Shown piece by piece: positions 24,077 to 33,900 of a DNA stretch of 64,000 nt. The stretch spans positions 1 to 64,000 of the forward strand of contig JASFVN010000001.1 of NCBI GenBank assembly GCA_050049805.1, written 5' to 3'. Position numbers and translations under genes: made by a program. Within the stretch, counting starts at the first letter, position 1; the number at the start of each line of letters is the position of its first letter. This DNA comes from JABDNZ01 sp050049805. GTDB lineage: Bacteria; Gemmatimonadota; Gemmatimonadetes; Longimicrobiales; Gaopeijiaceae. A model generated the notes under the pieces. It did no database searches. It was not told where the DNA came from and saw nothing but the letters and a program-made list of their open reading frames with translations.

Positions 24077-26716
24077 TCACTCGTAGAAGAGAGCGTTGAA
24101 AAGCATCCGCATGGTGGACCGGGCCTGAGCTCGGTTGTGAACATTGAATCCAAAAGCGAGGACCCGCCCCTCCCCCAACGGGATATCCAGGGCCGCGGCT
24201 CTCTCTTGGAGATAATGGTCGCCGATCATCCACCCACTCAGGAGAAGGGGCTCGTCCGGGTAGGAAGCCACCACCCGTATCCGACCCTCGTCCAACTCGC
24301 CCGGACCGTTGGCCTGTGCCGATTCGGCCTCCCCTTCGGTATCGGGATCCAGGCCCCCGATTTCGAAGGCTCTCCCTCCTGAGAAGAAGATCGTGCCCCT
24401 CTCCTCCATCCCGTAGGCCACAGGATGTTCGGCATCGAACTCGGCCTTCAAGATGGCCCCGGGTACGTTGAAGCTGTCCGGGGAAACCTCCCTCAGAACA
24501 TTGGTCACCGGAATATCAAAATATTCCAGCGGCAGATCGCAAGAACGGTTGTTGCAGAGGAGACGGCCACCTTCTCGGACAAAATCTCGTAGCCCCACGA
24601 GACCTTCGTCTCCGATCCCGCCGACATAGTCCGGCGGAATGGTGCCCACGGCGTGGCCGTCGATGATGTCCGAGGCGCTCTGGTCGGCAAACACCAGAAC
24701 GTCGAAACGGTTCCCCAGGTCGCCGGCTTTGATCTCCGCGTTGGTCACCGATTGGAAGGGAATGCCGTAGGTGTCGAATACATAGGTGATCCAGCCGGCA
24801 TCCATGCTGGCTACCCAGGCCTTGTGGAGCCCGATGCGTGGAAACCTGATTCGAACGGTGGGCACCCCGGGGCTGCCGTTCCACACTTGTAGCCCTGTGT
24901 CTCTGGCAATCTCCGCTACCAACCGCTGGGCGTTTCCTCCCCCCCGCACCACATACGTGCCAGTCCTGAAAGGTTCGCCACCCAGGACAAAGGGTTCCGT
25001 GGCTCTTCGGACTTCGACTCCGGCTTCCAGCAGAGCCATGGCCGCCGTAATGCTGGCGTTGTCCTCGGCCCCGAAGACGAACGCGCCTCCGGATGGGGCC
25101 TTCACCGGCAAATCCACGGCCTCGATCCGGGTCAGGCCCACGGAGAGGCTGGAGGACATTTCACGGTACTCGACGCCCATTTGAAGAGGCAGGGTCCATC
25201 CCACGCCGTCGTAGGGGCGCAAGGGTCCGCCCTCCCAATCTTCTGGATTCACCAGCCCCTGCCAGAGATGGGAATACTCTCGGAGGTCCGGGTAGGTCTG
25301 CCTCTCGAAGATATTCTTCAAAAAGAGACCGAACGGCTGGCTGGTGGGGAGTACGAACGTACCGGCCGGATAGGGGATGCCATTGTGTTCGAAGGCTTCG
25401 TCTGCGGTGTAGACCTCGACTCCGTTGATCAGCATCCGCTCCATGAGGAGAGCGGCGCTGCTTCGGTTCGGTTGGTCGGCCGGGACGATATATCCGTAGG
25501 GAGGTTCATCCAGGAACCGGCTCACGACGTCCACCCCGGCCCGATATTTGTCATAAATGAGCTCGTTCCGATATCTGGCCGCCACTTCCAACACCGCCTT
25601 GCAGGCTGTGCTGTTGTAGGCCACTGCATCGCCGATTCTCCACCAGCCGCCGGGCCAGGGACTCGGGTAGAACACGCCCCGGGTCAGGTCCCGGTGGGCT
25701 TCCGGGAAGTCATTCACTGTGAAGTGCTGTGGCGTTGCATAGCGGTACAGCTGTGTCTCGGTAAGAATCGAGGCGACATTGTGTCCGTCCACCACCTGTG
25801 TTGCATAGCCCGGATACCAGGTGTCGTAACGGATTCGGGAAATGGCACCCGGCTGCCCGTTCTCCTCAAACGCCTTGCCCATGGCCGTCCCTATGTGGTT
25901 CTTCCACCTCACGATCAGAGGGTGAACGTTGGGATTTGTGGGCTCGGCATCGGGGGGAGTCCAGATTCGGGCCGGGAAGGGTCCGGTCTGATGCTGGTTA
26001 TATAGAATATGGGGATACCACTCGAGAGAGTGGGCCCTGTTCATATTCTGGGTTTCCACCAGATTCGCCATGAACGAGTCACGATTATTATCATGGCCGA
26101 CATATTCATGATATAGCCAGGGAATGGGACTGACTTCATACGGCGTCCCTACATTCCCCATGTACCAGTCCGAGACAATGGTCATCCCGTCCGGATTCGC
26201 GAAGACCAAGAGAGCAATGACATTCTCCCGAATCATCTCCATCTGGCGGTCGTCACCGGTGACAAGGTCGTAGGCGAGCTGAGGAAGGAGTTGTGCCGGG
26301 GCGACTTCTGTCCCGTGAAGGCCACCGTCGATCCAGACGAAAGCCTTTCCCTCCTCGGCCAGGGCCTGGGCTTCTTGATCGGACAGGCCTCTGGGAAGGC
26401 TGATTCTGCGGTTCAGCTCCTTGAAGTGGTCCAGTCGCCGGAGATTCTCGGCCGAAGAGACCACCCCGTATTTCATTCGCCGTCCGGCGGTGGTTTCTCC
26501 CATGTCGAGGACCAGCATTCGATCGGTCTGGGAGGCCAGGAGCTCGAAGTACCCCATGGCCTGCTCGTAGGTCATGAGGTGGAAGTCAGCTCCTGGCTTG
26601 AAACCGAGATACGCCTCCGGAGAAGTGACCTGTGCCGAGAGGAAGGAGGGGGTCAACCCACTCACGGCAATGAACAAAACTCCGAGAGAACCCGTCACTG
26701 CCTGTCGAAATCTCAT
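24077..26716 (-). CDS. Exported M14-family zinc carboxypeptidase-like protein (large form)
   Basis: This 879-residue protein has a signal peptide ending SFLSAQ. The N-terminal M14 domain shows the zinc pair in GGLHGTEVAPAQL (near residue 134), FANPDGM, an NRD-type substrate motif in GHDNNRDSF, the third ligand in NQHQTG and the candidate catalytic Glu in SILTETQLY. Residues about 530-800 hold a second beta-rich region, possibly a glutamine-amidotransferase-like fold, with FVFGAEDNAS and RFDVLVFADQSAS. Such long M14 proteins are frequent in Gemmatimonadota and probably digest extracellular peptides. ATG 26716 has GGAG 8 bases upstream. It is 27 bases downstream of the DUF2891 gene and probably cotranscribed with it. 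Confidence 0.88.
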   Translation of the reverse strand: MRFRQAVTGSLGVLFIAVSGLTPSFLSAQVTSPEAYLGFKPGADFHLMTYEQAMGYFELLASQTDRMLVLDMGETTAGRRMKYGVVSSAENLRRLDHFKELNRRISLPRGLSDQEAQALAEEGKAFVWIDGGLHGTEVAPAQLLPQLAYDLVTGDDRQMEMIRENVIALLVFANPDGMTIVSDWYMGNVGTPYEVSPIPWLYHEYVGHDNNRDSFMANLVETQNMNRAHSLEWYPHILYNQHQTGPFPARIWTPPDAEPTNPNVHPLIVRWKNHIGTAMGKAFEENGQPGAISRIRYDTWYPGYATQVVDGHNVASILTETQLYRYATPQHFTVNDFPEAHRDLTRGVFYPSPWPGGWWRIGDAVAYNSTACKAVLEVAARYRNELIYDKYRAGVDVVSRFLDEPPYGYIVPADQPNRSSAALLMERMLINGVEVYTADEAFEHNGIPYPAGTFVLPTSQPFGLFLKNIFERQTYPDLREYSHLWQGLVNPEDWEGGPLRPYDGVGWTLPLQMGVEYREMSSSLSVGLTRIEAVDLPVKAPSGGAFVFGAEDNASITAAMALLEAGVEVRRATEPFVLGGEPFRTGTYVVRGGGNAQRLVAEIARDTGLQVWNGSPGVPTVRIRFPRIGLHKAWVASMDAGWITYVFDTYGIPFQSVTNAEIKAGDLGNRFDVLVFADQSASDIIDGHAVGTIPPDYVGGIGDEGLVGLRDFVREGGRLLCNNRSCDLPLEYFDIPVTNVLREVSPDSFNVPGAILKAEFDAEHPVAYGMEERGTIFFSGGRAFEIGGLDPDTEGEAESAQANGPGELDEGRIRVVASYPDEPLLLSGWMIGDHYLQERAAALDIPLGEGRVLAFGFNVHNRAQARSTMRMLFNALFYE

Positions 26717-26743
26717 CGTTCGTTCTCCAACCGAATCAGTACG

Positions 26744-27862
26744 CTATTCCGTGAGCATGAAGACTGCGAAGGTGGCCAGCCAGTGCTCTCCCTCATAGTT
26801 GCCGCTGGCAATGTGAGGGAGAGTGGCGCGAGCATGCTTCGCAGCTGAATCCAAGAGGATGATCCGGACCGGGTCCTCTGCCGGGAGGGCTCGTGCTATG
26901 AGGCGCATGCACCAGGCCCGGCTGAGATTCAGTCCATCCAGGTGGACGATCTTCGGATCACTTCGGTCCGAAACGTTGGCCGGCTCCAGGAGGGACTCCG
27001 GCTCCCCTGCCACCAGCCCTGGGAGGAATCCATGGAACCACCGGGGGAAGGCGTCGGGCCCCAGGACCCGGCGCATGAGATCGGCCTCCATGAGGGATCG
27101 GGAGAAAAAATCATCCCCGTCGGGTTCCCACTGGGCCGGGTAGTCACGGTCGGCCTCGAAGTAGGTCAGGGCACGCTCCACGAGAAGCTCCTCGAGGGTT
27201 GTATGCCCCAGAGTTCTGGCGTAGTCCAAAGCAAAGGCGATCCCGAATGCGGTGTTGGGATGCACGCCCCGGCGAATCGGGTAGTCCTGCCGCGGAAGAA
27301 AATCCAGGTACCGCTGGGCGAACTCCTCGGCCAGAGGCTTCAGGTTCGTCGCCCACCGGACCCCGTCGGCATCATGCCAACCGTGGAGTTCCTCTGCCAG
27401 TTTGAGCAGCCAAGCCCACCCGTAGGTTCTCTCGAAGGAGGCGCGACTGGGTTGGTTCAGATAGTCGATCTCCTTGGCCACATTCTCCTGAGTCAGAAGC
27501 GAGCTGAGAGTTTCTCTGATTTGGCCAGCCTCTGGCAGGTCGGGAAACAGCTTCAGCATGCGAACCAGAAGCCAATGGCCATGAACACATGAGTGCCAGT
27601 CGTAGCTCCCGAAGAAGGCCGGATGCAGTGCCGAGGGGCTCAGCACCTCACCTGCATCGTTCATGACGTGATCGAGTTTGTTCGGGTATTCTCTGGTGAT
27701 ACCAGCCAGGGCCAAGTCGGCGAAGAGCGATGCGGCCTCTCGCTCCAATGAAGGGAAGTCGGTGGTGAACTCCTGCGAGGGCATGCTGGGCGGCGGCTCT
27801 GTGCACCCCGATAGGAGGAGAGCCAAGGTCAGAGCCAAGGAGAGTCGAGAAGGTGATGGCAT
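26744..27862 (-). CDS. DUF2891-family lipoprotein
   Basis: This 372-residue precursor has a lipobox signal (LALLLSGCTEPPP). The mature part is an all-helical protein of the DUF2891 family, recognised by HPAFFGSYDWHSCVHGHWLL, FERTYGWAWLLKLA, and the C-terminal LDGLNLSRAWCMRLIA and GNYEGEHWLATFAV segments. The conserved His, Trp and Asp residues suggest an alpha/alpha-toroid, as in glycoside-processing enzymes, but no activity has been assigned to the family. Here it is lipid-anchored and placed directly upstream of a secreted M14 peptidase. ATG 27862 follows GAGGA. It is divergent from the acyltransferase gene across 171 bases. Confidence 0.88.
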   Translation of the reverse strand: MPSPSRLSLALTLALLLSGCTEPPPSMPSQEFTTDFPSLEREAASLFADLALAGITREYPNKLDHVMNDAGEVLSPSALHPAFFGSYDWHSCVHGHWLLVRMLKLFPDLPEAGQIRETLSSLLTQENVAKEIDYLNQPSRASFERTYGWAWLLKLAEELHGWHDADGVRWATNLKPLAEEFAQRYLDFLPRQDYPIRRGVHPNTAFGIAFALDYARTLGHTTLEELLVERALTYFEADRDYPAQWEPDGDDFFSRSLMEADLMRRVLGPDAFPRWFHGFLPGLVAGEPESLLEPANVSDRSDPKIVHLDGLNLSRAWCMRLIARALPAEDPVRIILLDSAAKHARATLPHIASGNYEGEHWLATFAVFMLTE

Positions 27863-28033
27863 CAGGATATCCTCTCTTTCCAGCTCGGTCCGAACGAGAA
27901 ACAGTGGACAATATCGGGCCCGGCGGGCTTTGGGGCGAACAGGGGTCCTGCAGATGGGTCTCTTGCCTTTTTCGCAGGGTAGGGTCAGGCTTCAGCCGAT
28001 TCGGATCAGACCGCCCATTGGCCAAGTCATGCA

Positions 28034-29449
28034 ATGAAACAACGAAAGACACTCCTCACTCGCTTCTTCGGGTGGGCAGCCGGAGTCTTCTTTCACGTTG
28101 ATCGAAGGGGAGGGCCGGTTCCGTCCGGTCCCCTCATGGTGGTGGCCAACCACCCGAATTCCCTCATGGACCCCCTAACCCTGATCAGAGTGCTTGATCG
28201 GCCCACCCGTCCGCTGGCCAAAGCGCCCCTCTTCGACCAGCGGATCCTCGGCCACATCCTGCGGGCCATGGGAGGGCTTCCCATCTACCGAAAGCAGGAC
28301 TTCCCGGACCAGATGCGCAGGAACCGGGGCACCTTCGACGCAGCGGCGGACGCTCTCAAACAGGGTGACGCTATTCAGATCTACCCGGAAGGCCTGTCCC
28401 ATTCGGAAGCGTCGCTGGCTCCCCTGAGGACCGGCTCGGCCAGGATCGCCTTTCAGGCGGAATCGGAGAGCGACTGGACCCTGGGCCTTCAGATTCTCCC
28501 GGTGGGCCTGACCTATGTCCGCAAGACCTTCTTCAGGGGCCACGTAGTAGCCCAGGTCGGGACTCCCATTCGGGTGAGTGACTGGAAGAAAGCCTACGAG
28601 GCACATGACCGGGGAGCGGTGAAAGAGCTGACGGAGGTGATCCGGGAAGGGCTCCAGGAGGTCACGCTGAATGCAGAATCACCCAGGGAACGGGAATTGA
28701 TTGAAGTCGCGGAGCGGGTATACGCCAGGGAAGCCGGGTTGGCCAGGTGGCGGGAGAGGGAGAGCCTCGGGGAGCGATTTCCCAGGCTGAGACTATTCGC
28801 CCGGGGAGCCGCCTGGCTCAGGACCGAGGATCCAGCCCGATACCGCCGGTTGGCCCGGCGAATCAGAGCCTACGAGCGAGCGGCCGGGATCCTGGGGGCC
28901 GGAGAGGCAGGGGTTCCCCCTGCCTATCGGATGGGTGCAACACTGCGCTATGCCCTGGTGGAAGGAGGGATCATCCTCCTGGAGGCGCCCTTCGCCGCCG
29001 TGGGCATCCTGGCCTGGCTCCCCGTCTATCTCTTCTCCCGCCCTATCGTCGGCCGCATCCGACCGCACCATGAAGCCCTCTCCACCTTCAAGTTCTCCGT
29101 CTCGGCTCTCCTCGCCATAGGCACCCTGGCCGGATGGACCTTCCTCGCATGGTGGTTCGGGGGCCTGTCCTCGGCCGTAGGGATCGGGGCCGTCCTGATT
29201 CCCTTGGGACTTCTGGCCATCGCATGGCATGAACGCTGGATTCGGGTGGAGGAGGACGTGAAACTCTTTTTTCGGGTCGCCTTCAGGCGGGACAAAAGGG
29301 AACGCCTGGGAGAAATGCGCCGGGAGCTGGTGACGGAGTTCGACCGCATCGCCCTGCGAATGGAAGCCGGGGATCGGGCCGCGAAACCGTCATCGAACGG
29401 AGGGGATGGAGATTCCCTTCCCTCCCTGAACGGAACCGACTTCGCCTAG
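28034..29449 (+). CDS. PlsC-domain lysophospholipid acyltransferase-like membrane protein
   Basis: This 471-residue protein has an N-terminal acyltransferase domain and C-terminal membrane helices. Motif I is VANHPNSLMDP, with five residues between the His and Asp rather than the usual four, as in the Gat/Sct1-like glycerol-phosphate acyltransferase group. Motif III is IYPEGLSHSE. Residues about 190-300 are helical and basic. Two or three membrane spans follow (ILLEAPFAAVGILAWLPVYL; FSVSALLAIGTLAGWTFLAW; IGAVLIPLGLLAIAW). It probably transfers acyl groups during phospholipid synthesis, perhaps at the first glycerol-3-phosphate step. The acyl donor and the position acylated are unknown. It converges on nth with a 3-base gap. 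Confidence 0.85.
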   Translation: MKQRKTLLTRFFGWAAGVFFHVDRRGGPVPSGPLMVVANHPNSLMDPLTLIRVLDRPTRPLAKAPLFDQRILGHILRAMGGLPIYRKQDFPDQMRRNRGTFDAAADALKQGDAIQIYPEGLSHSEASLAPLRTGSARIAFQAESESDWTLGLQILPVGLTYVRKTFFRGHVVAQVGTPIRVSDWKKAYEAHDRGAVKELTEVIREGLQEVTLNAESPRERELIEVAERVYAREAGLARWRERESLGERFPRLRLFARGAAWLRTEDPARYRRLARRIRAYERAAGILGAGEAGVPPAYRMGATLRYALVEGGIILLEAPFAAVGILAWLPVYLFSRPIVGRIRPHHEALSTFKFSVSALLAIGTLAGWTFLAWWFGGLSSAVGIGAVLIPLGLLAIAWHERWIRVEEDVKLFFRVAFRRDKRERLGEMRRELVTEFDRIALRMEAGDRAAKPSSNGGDGDSLPSLNGTDFA

Positions 29450-29452
29450 CTC

Positions 29453-30103
29453 CTAAACCGTAGACGATGGACAGAGGTGGGCGACGACGCACTCCTGGCA
29501 AAGCGTTTTCCTGGCCGAGCAAGGACCTCTGCCGTGGAAGATCAGAAGGTGGGAAAGGGGCGTCCATCGCTCCTGGGGGAAGGTCTCCATCAGATCCAGC
29601 TCGATCTTTTCCGGCGTCTTCGCTCGGGAAAACCCCATCCTCCCAGAGAGTCTCTTCACGTGGGTGTCCACCACGACGCCTTCGTCGATGCCGAAGGCGT
29701 TTCCCAGGATGACATTGGCCGTCTTCCTCCCGATGCCCGGAAGCCTGGTGAGCTCTGTCAAGGTCCGAGGTAGCTCGCCCTGATGTTCCTCCAGGAGGGA
29801 CCGGGACATACCGATGAGGCTTTTGGCTTTGTTCCGGAAGAACCCGGTGGAATGGATCATCTCCTCCAACTCGTCCTGGGAAGCTGCGGCCATTGCCTCG
29901 GGATTCGGAAAGCGCTCGAAAAGGGCCGGGGTCACCATGTTCACCCGTTCGTCGGTGCACTGGGCCGAAAGGATCGTCGCCACGGCCAGCTCGAACGGAT
30001 TACGATGGTCGAGAGCGGTGACCGCCTCCGGGTACTCCTTCTCCAGGAGCTTGAAGATGAGGCCGGCCCTCTCGCGCCTCGCCTTCTTCGATTCCCTGGG
30101 CAT
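29453..30103 (-). CDS. nth: Endonuclease III (DNA glycosylase/AP lyase)
   Basis: This enzyme removes oxidised pyrimidines and nicks abasic sites in base-excision repair. At 216 residues it is standard length. The helix-hairpin-helix LTRLPGIGRKTANVILG carries the catalytic Lys, VDTHVKRLSGRMG the catalytic Asp, and the C-terminus CSARKTLCQECVVAHLC has the C-x6-C-x2-C-x5-C spacing of the [4Fe-4S] cluster. Its ATG overlaps the stop of the upstream unknown gene by one base (TGATG), so it is translated from the same message. Nothing unusual is seen in the sequence. Confidence 0.97.
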   Translation of the reverse strand: MPRESKKARRERAGLIFKLLEKEYPEAVTALDHRNPFELAVATILSAQCTDERVNMVTPALFERFPNPEAMAAASQDELEEMIHSTGFFRNKAKSLIGMSRSLLEEHQGELPRTLTELTRLPGIGRKTANVILGNAFGIDEGVVVDTHVKRLSGRMGFSRAKTPEKIELDLMETFPQERWTPLSHLLIFHGRGPCSARKTLCQECVVAHLCPSSTV

Positions 30104-30900
30104 CAGCCTTCTCCCGGCACGATTCGGCGGGAAACAAGACGGCTGGCCTGAGGACCGTCTCCCTCCTCCAATGCCTGAACGTCGTTGGCCACCGACGCGG
30201 CAAAAGCGTCCAGATACCAGAAGACCCGCATGGCCAGCTTCACGGCTTCAGCACCGGCTTCCAGAGCGTAAAGGTCTTCCAGATCCGCCCCCGGGAGGGA
30301 GCTCTGGAAGTCGTTTCCCTCGGGTCTGACATCGATGGAGGCCCACTCTCCGGCGGCTTCGAGGGGGAGAGTGGGAAGGGGTACCACACTGAGGCCCGGC
30401 CGGTCCTTCCGGATTCCCATGACGATGAGAAGGGCCAGGTTCTCGCCATCCGGTATGGACCAGAAGAAACCATCGAGGGATTCTGGTGGTGTGTCCTCCC
30501 CCCCCGGTACCCAGATGAGGTGCTGGGGGAACTGAACGTACCCCGCCGGCCCGGGGACGGAGGGCGACCACCCCCCTTCCCCGGGACCGTCGGCCACCAG
30601 GGTCCTTACCACACCTGTATCCAGCATGAAGAAGGGCAGGCCCTCCTTCCAGAAGTGGAATGCATGGAAAAGAAGGGCTCCGAACTGCTGGATCAGCCTC
30701 GGATCGTCTTCCTCACTGCGGATCTCCCTCAAAATCGCCCCGGCTTCGCTCAAGAGGGCGAACCGGTCGGGGTCCGAAAGGTCGGCCTCCCTCTCCTCGG
30801 CCTCCTTCTGAATCAGAGGAAAGCGCTCGTCGGCAAAGTCCTCCTCCGGCAGGAGGAGCTCGTAGGGTGTGACCCGGGCGTATGCGTCGTGGATCGGCAT
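30103..30900 (-). CDS. Unknown cytoplasmic protein, cotranscribed with nth
   Basis: I do not recognise this 265-residue acidic protein. It has no signal peptide or membrane segments. It begins MPIHDAYARVTPYELLLP, has a helical segment rich in E/D/R (residues about 20-70), then a beta-rich middle with PAGYVQFPQHLIWVPGG and SLDGFFWSIPDGENLALLIVMGI. ATG 30900 has AGGAG 7 bases upstream, better than a start 13 codons earlier. It lies 28 bases downstream of the tricorn-like protease gene and overlaps nth by one base, so the three genes form an apparent operon. Nothing in it suggests a DNA-repair role. Confidence 0.8.
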   Translation of the reverse strand: MPIHDAYARVTPYELLLPEEDFADERFPLIQKEAEEREADLSDPDRFALLSEAGAILREIRSEEDDPRLIQQFGALLFHAFHFWKEGLPFFMLDTGVVRTLVADGPGEGGWSPSVPGPAGYVQFPQHLIWVPGGEDTPPESLDGFFWSIPDGENLALLIVMGIRKDRPGLSVVPLPTLPLEAAGEWASIDVRPEGNDFQSSLPGADLEDLYALEAGAEAVKLAMRVFWYLDAFAASVANDVQALEEGDGPQASRLVSRRIVPGEG

Positions 30901-30928
30901 CAGGTTCTCCTGTGATCCGTCTCGGGCC

Positions 30929-33900
30929 TCAGCCTCCACCCCCCTGGTACTGGTACAGACCCTCAGCCAGCATCCGGAGAGCCTCGTCCACGGCGGCCTT
31001 CAGCTCCCGGTCGAAACCGGCCAGCTCGTCCTCCGGGGTGTTCCAGACGTAGACATCGGGAGCCACGCCGTAGTTCTCCAGATTGATGCCATGGTTGTGG
31101 GGTTTGGTGGGATCGTAATTCACCACCAGGGACCCCGGGGTACGGATGGCCCCGCCATTCATGAGGCCGTAGCTCCCGGTGGCGATGACCGCTGCCGCCG
31201 TTGGATTCCCGACGATGCTCCCCAACCCGAGATCCCTGAACCCGAGGGGGGTGACCTCACTGTCCGAGCCCGAGCGGGCGTTGATGAGCATGACCTTGGG
31301 TCCGGCGATGGCCTGCCGGGGCCTCCGGCCGGAGCTGGGAGCCGCCCAGCGGTTGTTCCAGTACTCGTAGGGGCGGCGTTCCAGGATATCCAGGATCTGC
31401 TGGTCCGTGTTTCCTCCACCGTTGTACCGGATGTCCACGATGATGCCCTGGGCGTTCCAGAACCGGTTGATCTCGTTTTCGAAGATCCGCAAAGACGGTT
31501 GGTTCATGCCTTCGATATGGACGTAGGCGATCTTCCCGTCCGACTCCCGTTCCACGAATTCCCTGTTCTTCTCCACCCACTCCTGGTACTGGATGTTTCG
31601 GAGGGAATTGACGGTCCTCACTCGCTGGTCCCGGGCGTTGGCCCCGTCGGGCGAATCCGCCACCCGGAGGGTGACATACTCGTTCAGGGCATGGTTCAGG
31701 ATCTTCCAGTAGTTCTCCGGGGGCCGAATCTCCTGGCCGTCGATGGCCAGTACGAAGTCTCCGACCTCCATGTCCAGCCACTCCTTGTCGGCGGGGCCGT
31801 CCCGATACACCTGGCTGACCCGGTATGCACCTTGGGCAGGTTCCAGTTCTATGCCCGGCAGGCGGGTGGAGTATTCCGTTTCCATGTCGACGCTGGAAAG
31901 TCTGGACACTCCCACGTGGGAGGCATTGAGCTCACCGATCATCTGATTGGCCAGATCCTGGACGTCCTCATAGCTCCCGACATGGGCCAACAGGGGCTTA
32001 TAGTGGGCCTTGATGGCATCCCAGTCTTTCCCGTGCATGTTCGGGTCATAGAAGCGGAACTTCATGACCCGCCATGCCTCCTCGAAGATCTGCTCCCACT
32101 CGGCCCGGTGGTCCACCTTAACCGAGAAGGAAAACTCCACCTGCTCTGGGTTTCCACCCGGCAGGGCCATCCGGTGGATCTGGAAGCCCCCGCCCCCGGC
32201 GCGTTGGGCGAAGAAAAGCGTCTTCCCGTCCCGTGTGGGCTGAAGTTCATAGAAGGTGCCGCCCTCGATCTTCCGGGGCTCGCCGCCCTCCAGGGGAATG
32301 GAGAACAAGCCGGGACCATCCTGGTCCTGAGACAGGTAGAAGACTGTCTTCCCGTCGGCGGAAAGGAAGAAATTCGGGGCACTGAACTCCCCGGAGGTAA
32401 GCTGACGAGCCCTCTTCTCGATCCCCTCCGGTTCTACCGTGAGGATCCCCGGCTCGGCTTCTTCTTCGGGCTCCCCCTCGGCCTCCTCCTGGCCTGCCTT
32501 CACCAGGGGATCCTCCGGATCTTCCGTCAGTCCCGTCAGGGAGACGACAAAGAGGTGAAAGTTGCCCTCCTCCCTATTGGACCCGAACACCAAATGACTT
32601 CCGTCCGGGGTCAGGGCACCCATTGCGTCCCTGAACGGATCTTGCGTGACGTTGATCTCCCTCCGGGATTCGATCTCGAAGAGGTAGACCTCCGAGTCCT
32701 CGTCCAGGTCGTTTCTAGCGTAGACCAGCCACCGACCGTCGGGGGAGTATTCCGATAGGCTGAACCCTCGGTTCTGGTTGTACGCCAGCTCGGTGGTCCG
32801 GGCCGATGCCACATCCACCTCGAAGAGGCGGTTGGCCGCCACGAATGCGATGCGGTCCGAGTCGGGAGACCAGACGTAGTCGGACGTCTTGTAGGAGTCG
32901 TGATCCGTAAGCTCTCGACGCTCCCCGGTAGCCAGCTCCATGACCCACAGCTGCTCCTCAGCGCCCTCGTCGGAGACGAAGGCCAGGTATCGGCCGTCCG
33001 GGGAATACTTCTGGTAGCGGTCTCTCCACGCCGAGGAGGTGATCTGTCGCTTCTCTCCGGTTTCAGGGTCTACAGGCACGATGAAAATCTCGCCCCGTGA
33101 ATCCACCGCCACAGCTTTACCCTCCGGATGGGCAGAGAACCCCTCGGCCTGGTCTTCCACATCCACCCATTCCACCTGATTGATGGAGGGATCAAAGGCC
33201 AGCTCTACCGGAACCCTCGTGGGGTTCCCATCTGGGACATCCAGAGTATAGAGCTCGTAGTCCTGAGTGTAGACGATGGTTCGGCCGTCGTTGCTCATGG
33301 CAGGGTACTTGACGCCTCCCTGCGTGTGCCGAGTCACCTGTGAAACCCCGCTCCCGTCCGGCGCCATCTTCCAGAGGTTGAAGACGCCGCCCCGTTCGCT
33401 CACGAAGTAGATCATGTCGTCGGCGCCCCACATGGGGACGGCGTCGTGGACATGTTCCCGAAAGCCCTCCATCTCGGGGTTCGAGACAGGGTCCGTGAGC
33501 TTCGTGAAGGCTCCGGATTGGCGATCCAGGATCCAGAGGTCCGTGGTCCGGTTCCCCTTCTGCCCCTTGCGGGCAGCGCCTCGGGCCGTGGTGAGAGAGG
33601 ATTGGTTGAAAACCAGGTAGCGCCCATCAGGGCTCTCGGCGGCATTCCCTGCCTGGTCCATATCCATGGGAAGGGGTAGGTCCCCTTCAGGGGAGACCGT
33701 ATAGAGGGGCGAGTAGAAACGACTCATCACTCCCCTGGAGGTGGCGAACATGATCCGCCCATCCCGGGTCCATCCTTCCACTTGATCCGAGGTTGTATGA
33801 AAGGTGAGTTGTTCTGGCTCTCCTCCCTCCACCGAAACCAGAAAAACGTCGTTGTTCCCAAAACGGTCGCTGGAGAAGGCTATGGTTTGCCCGTCCGGGG

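Noticed and set aside
30869..32758. Plus-strand open frame of 629 codons opposite the tricorn-like protease
   Set aside because: Shadow frame with no domain or ribosome site; the minus-strand gene has full catalytic motifs.
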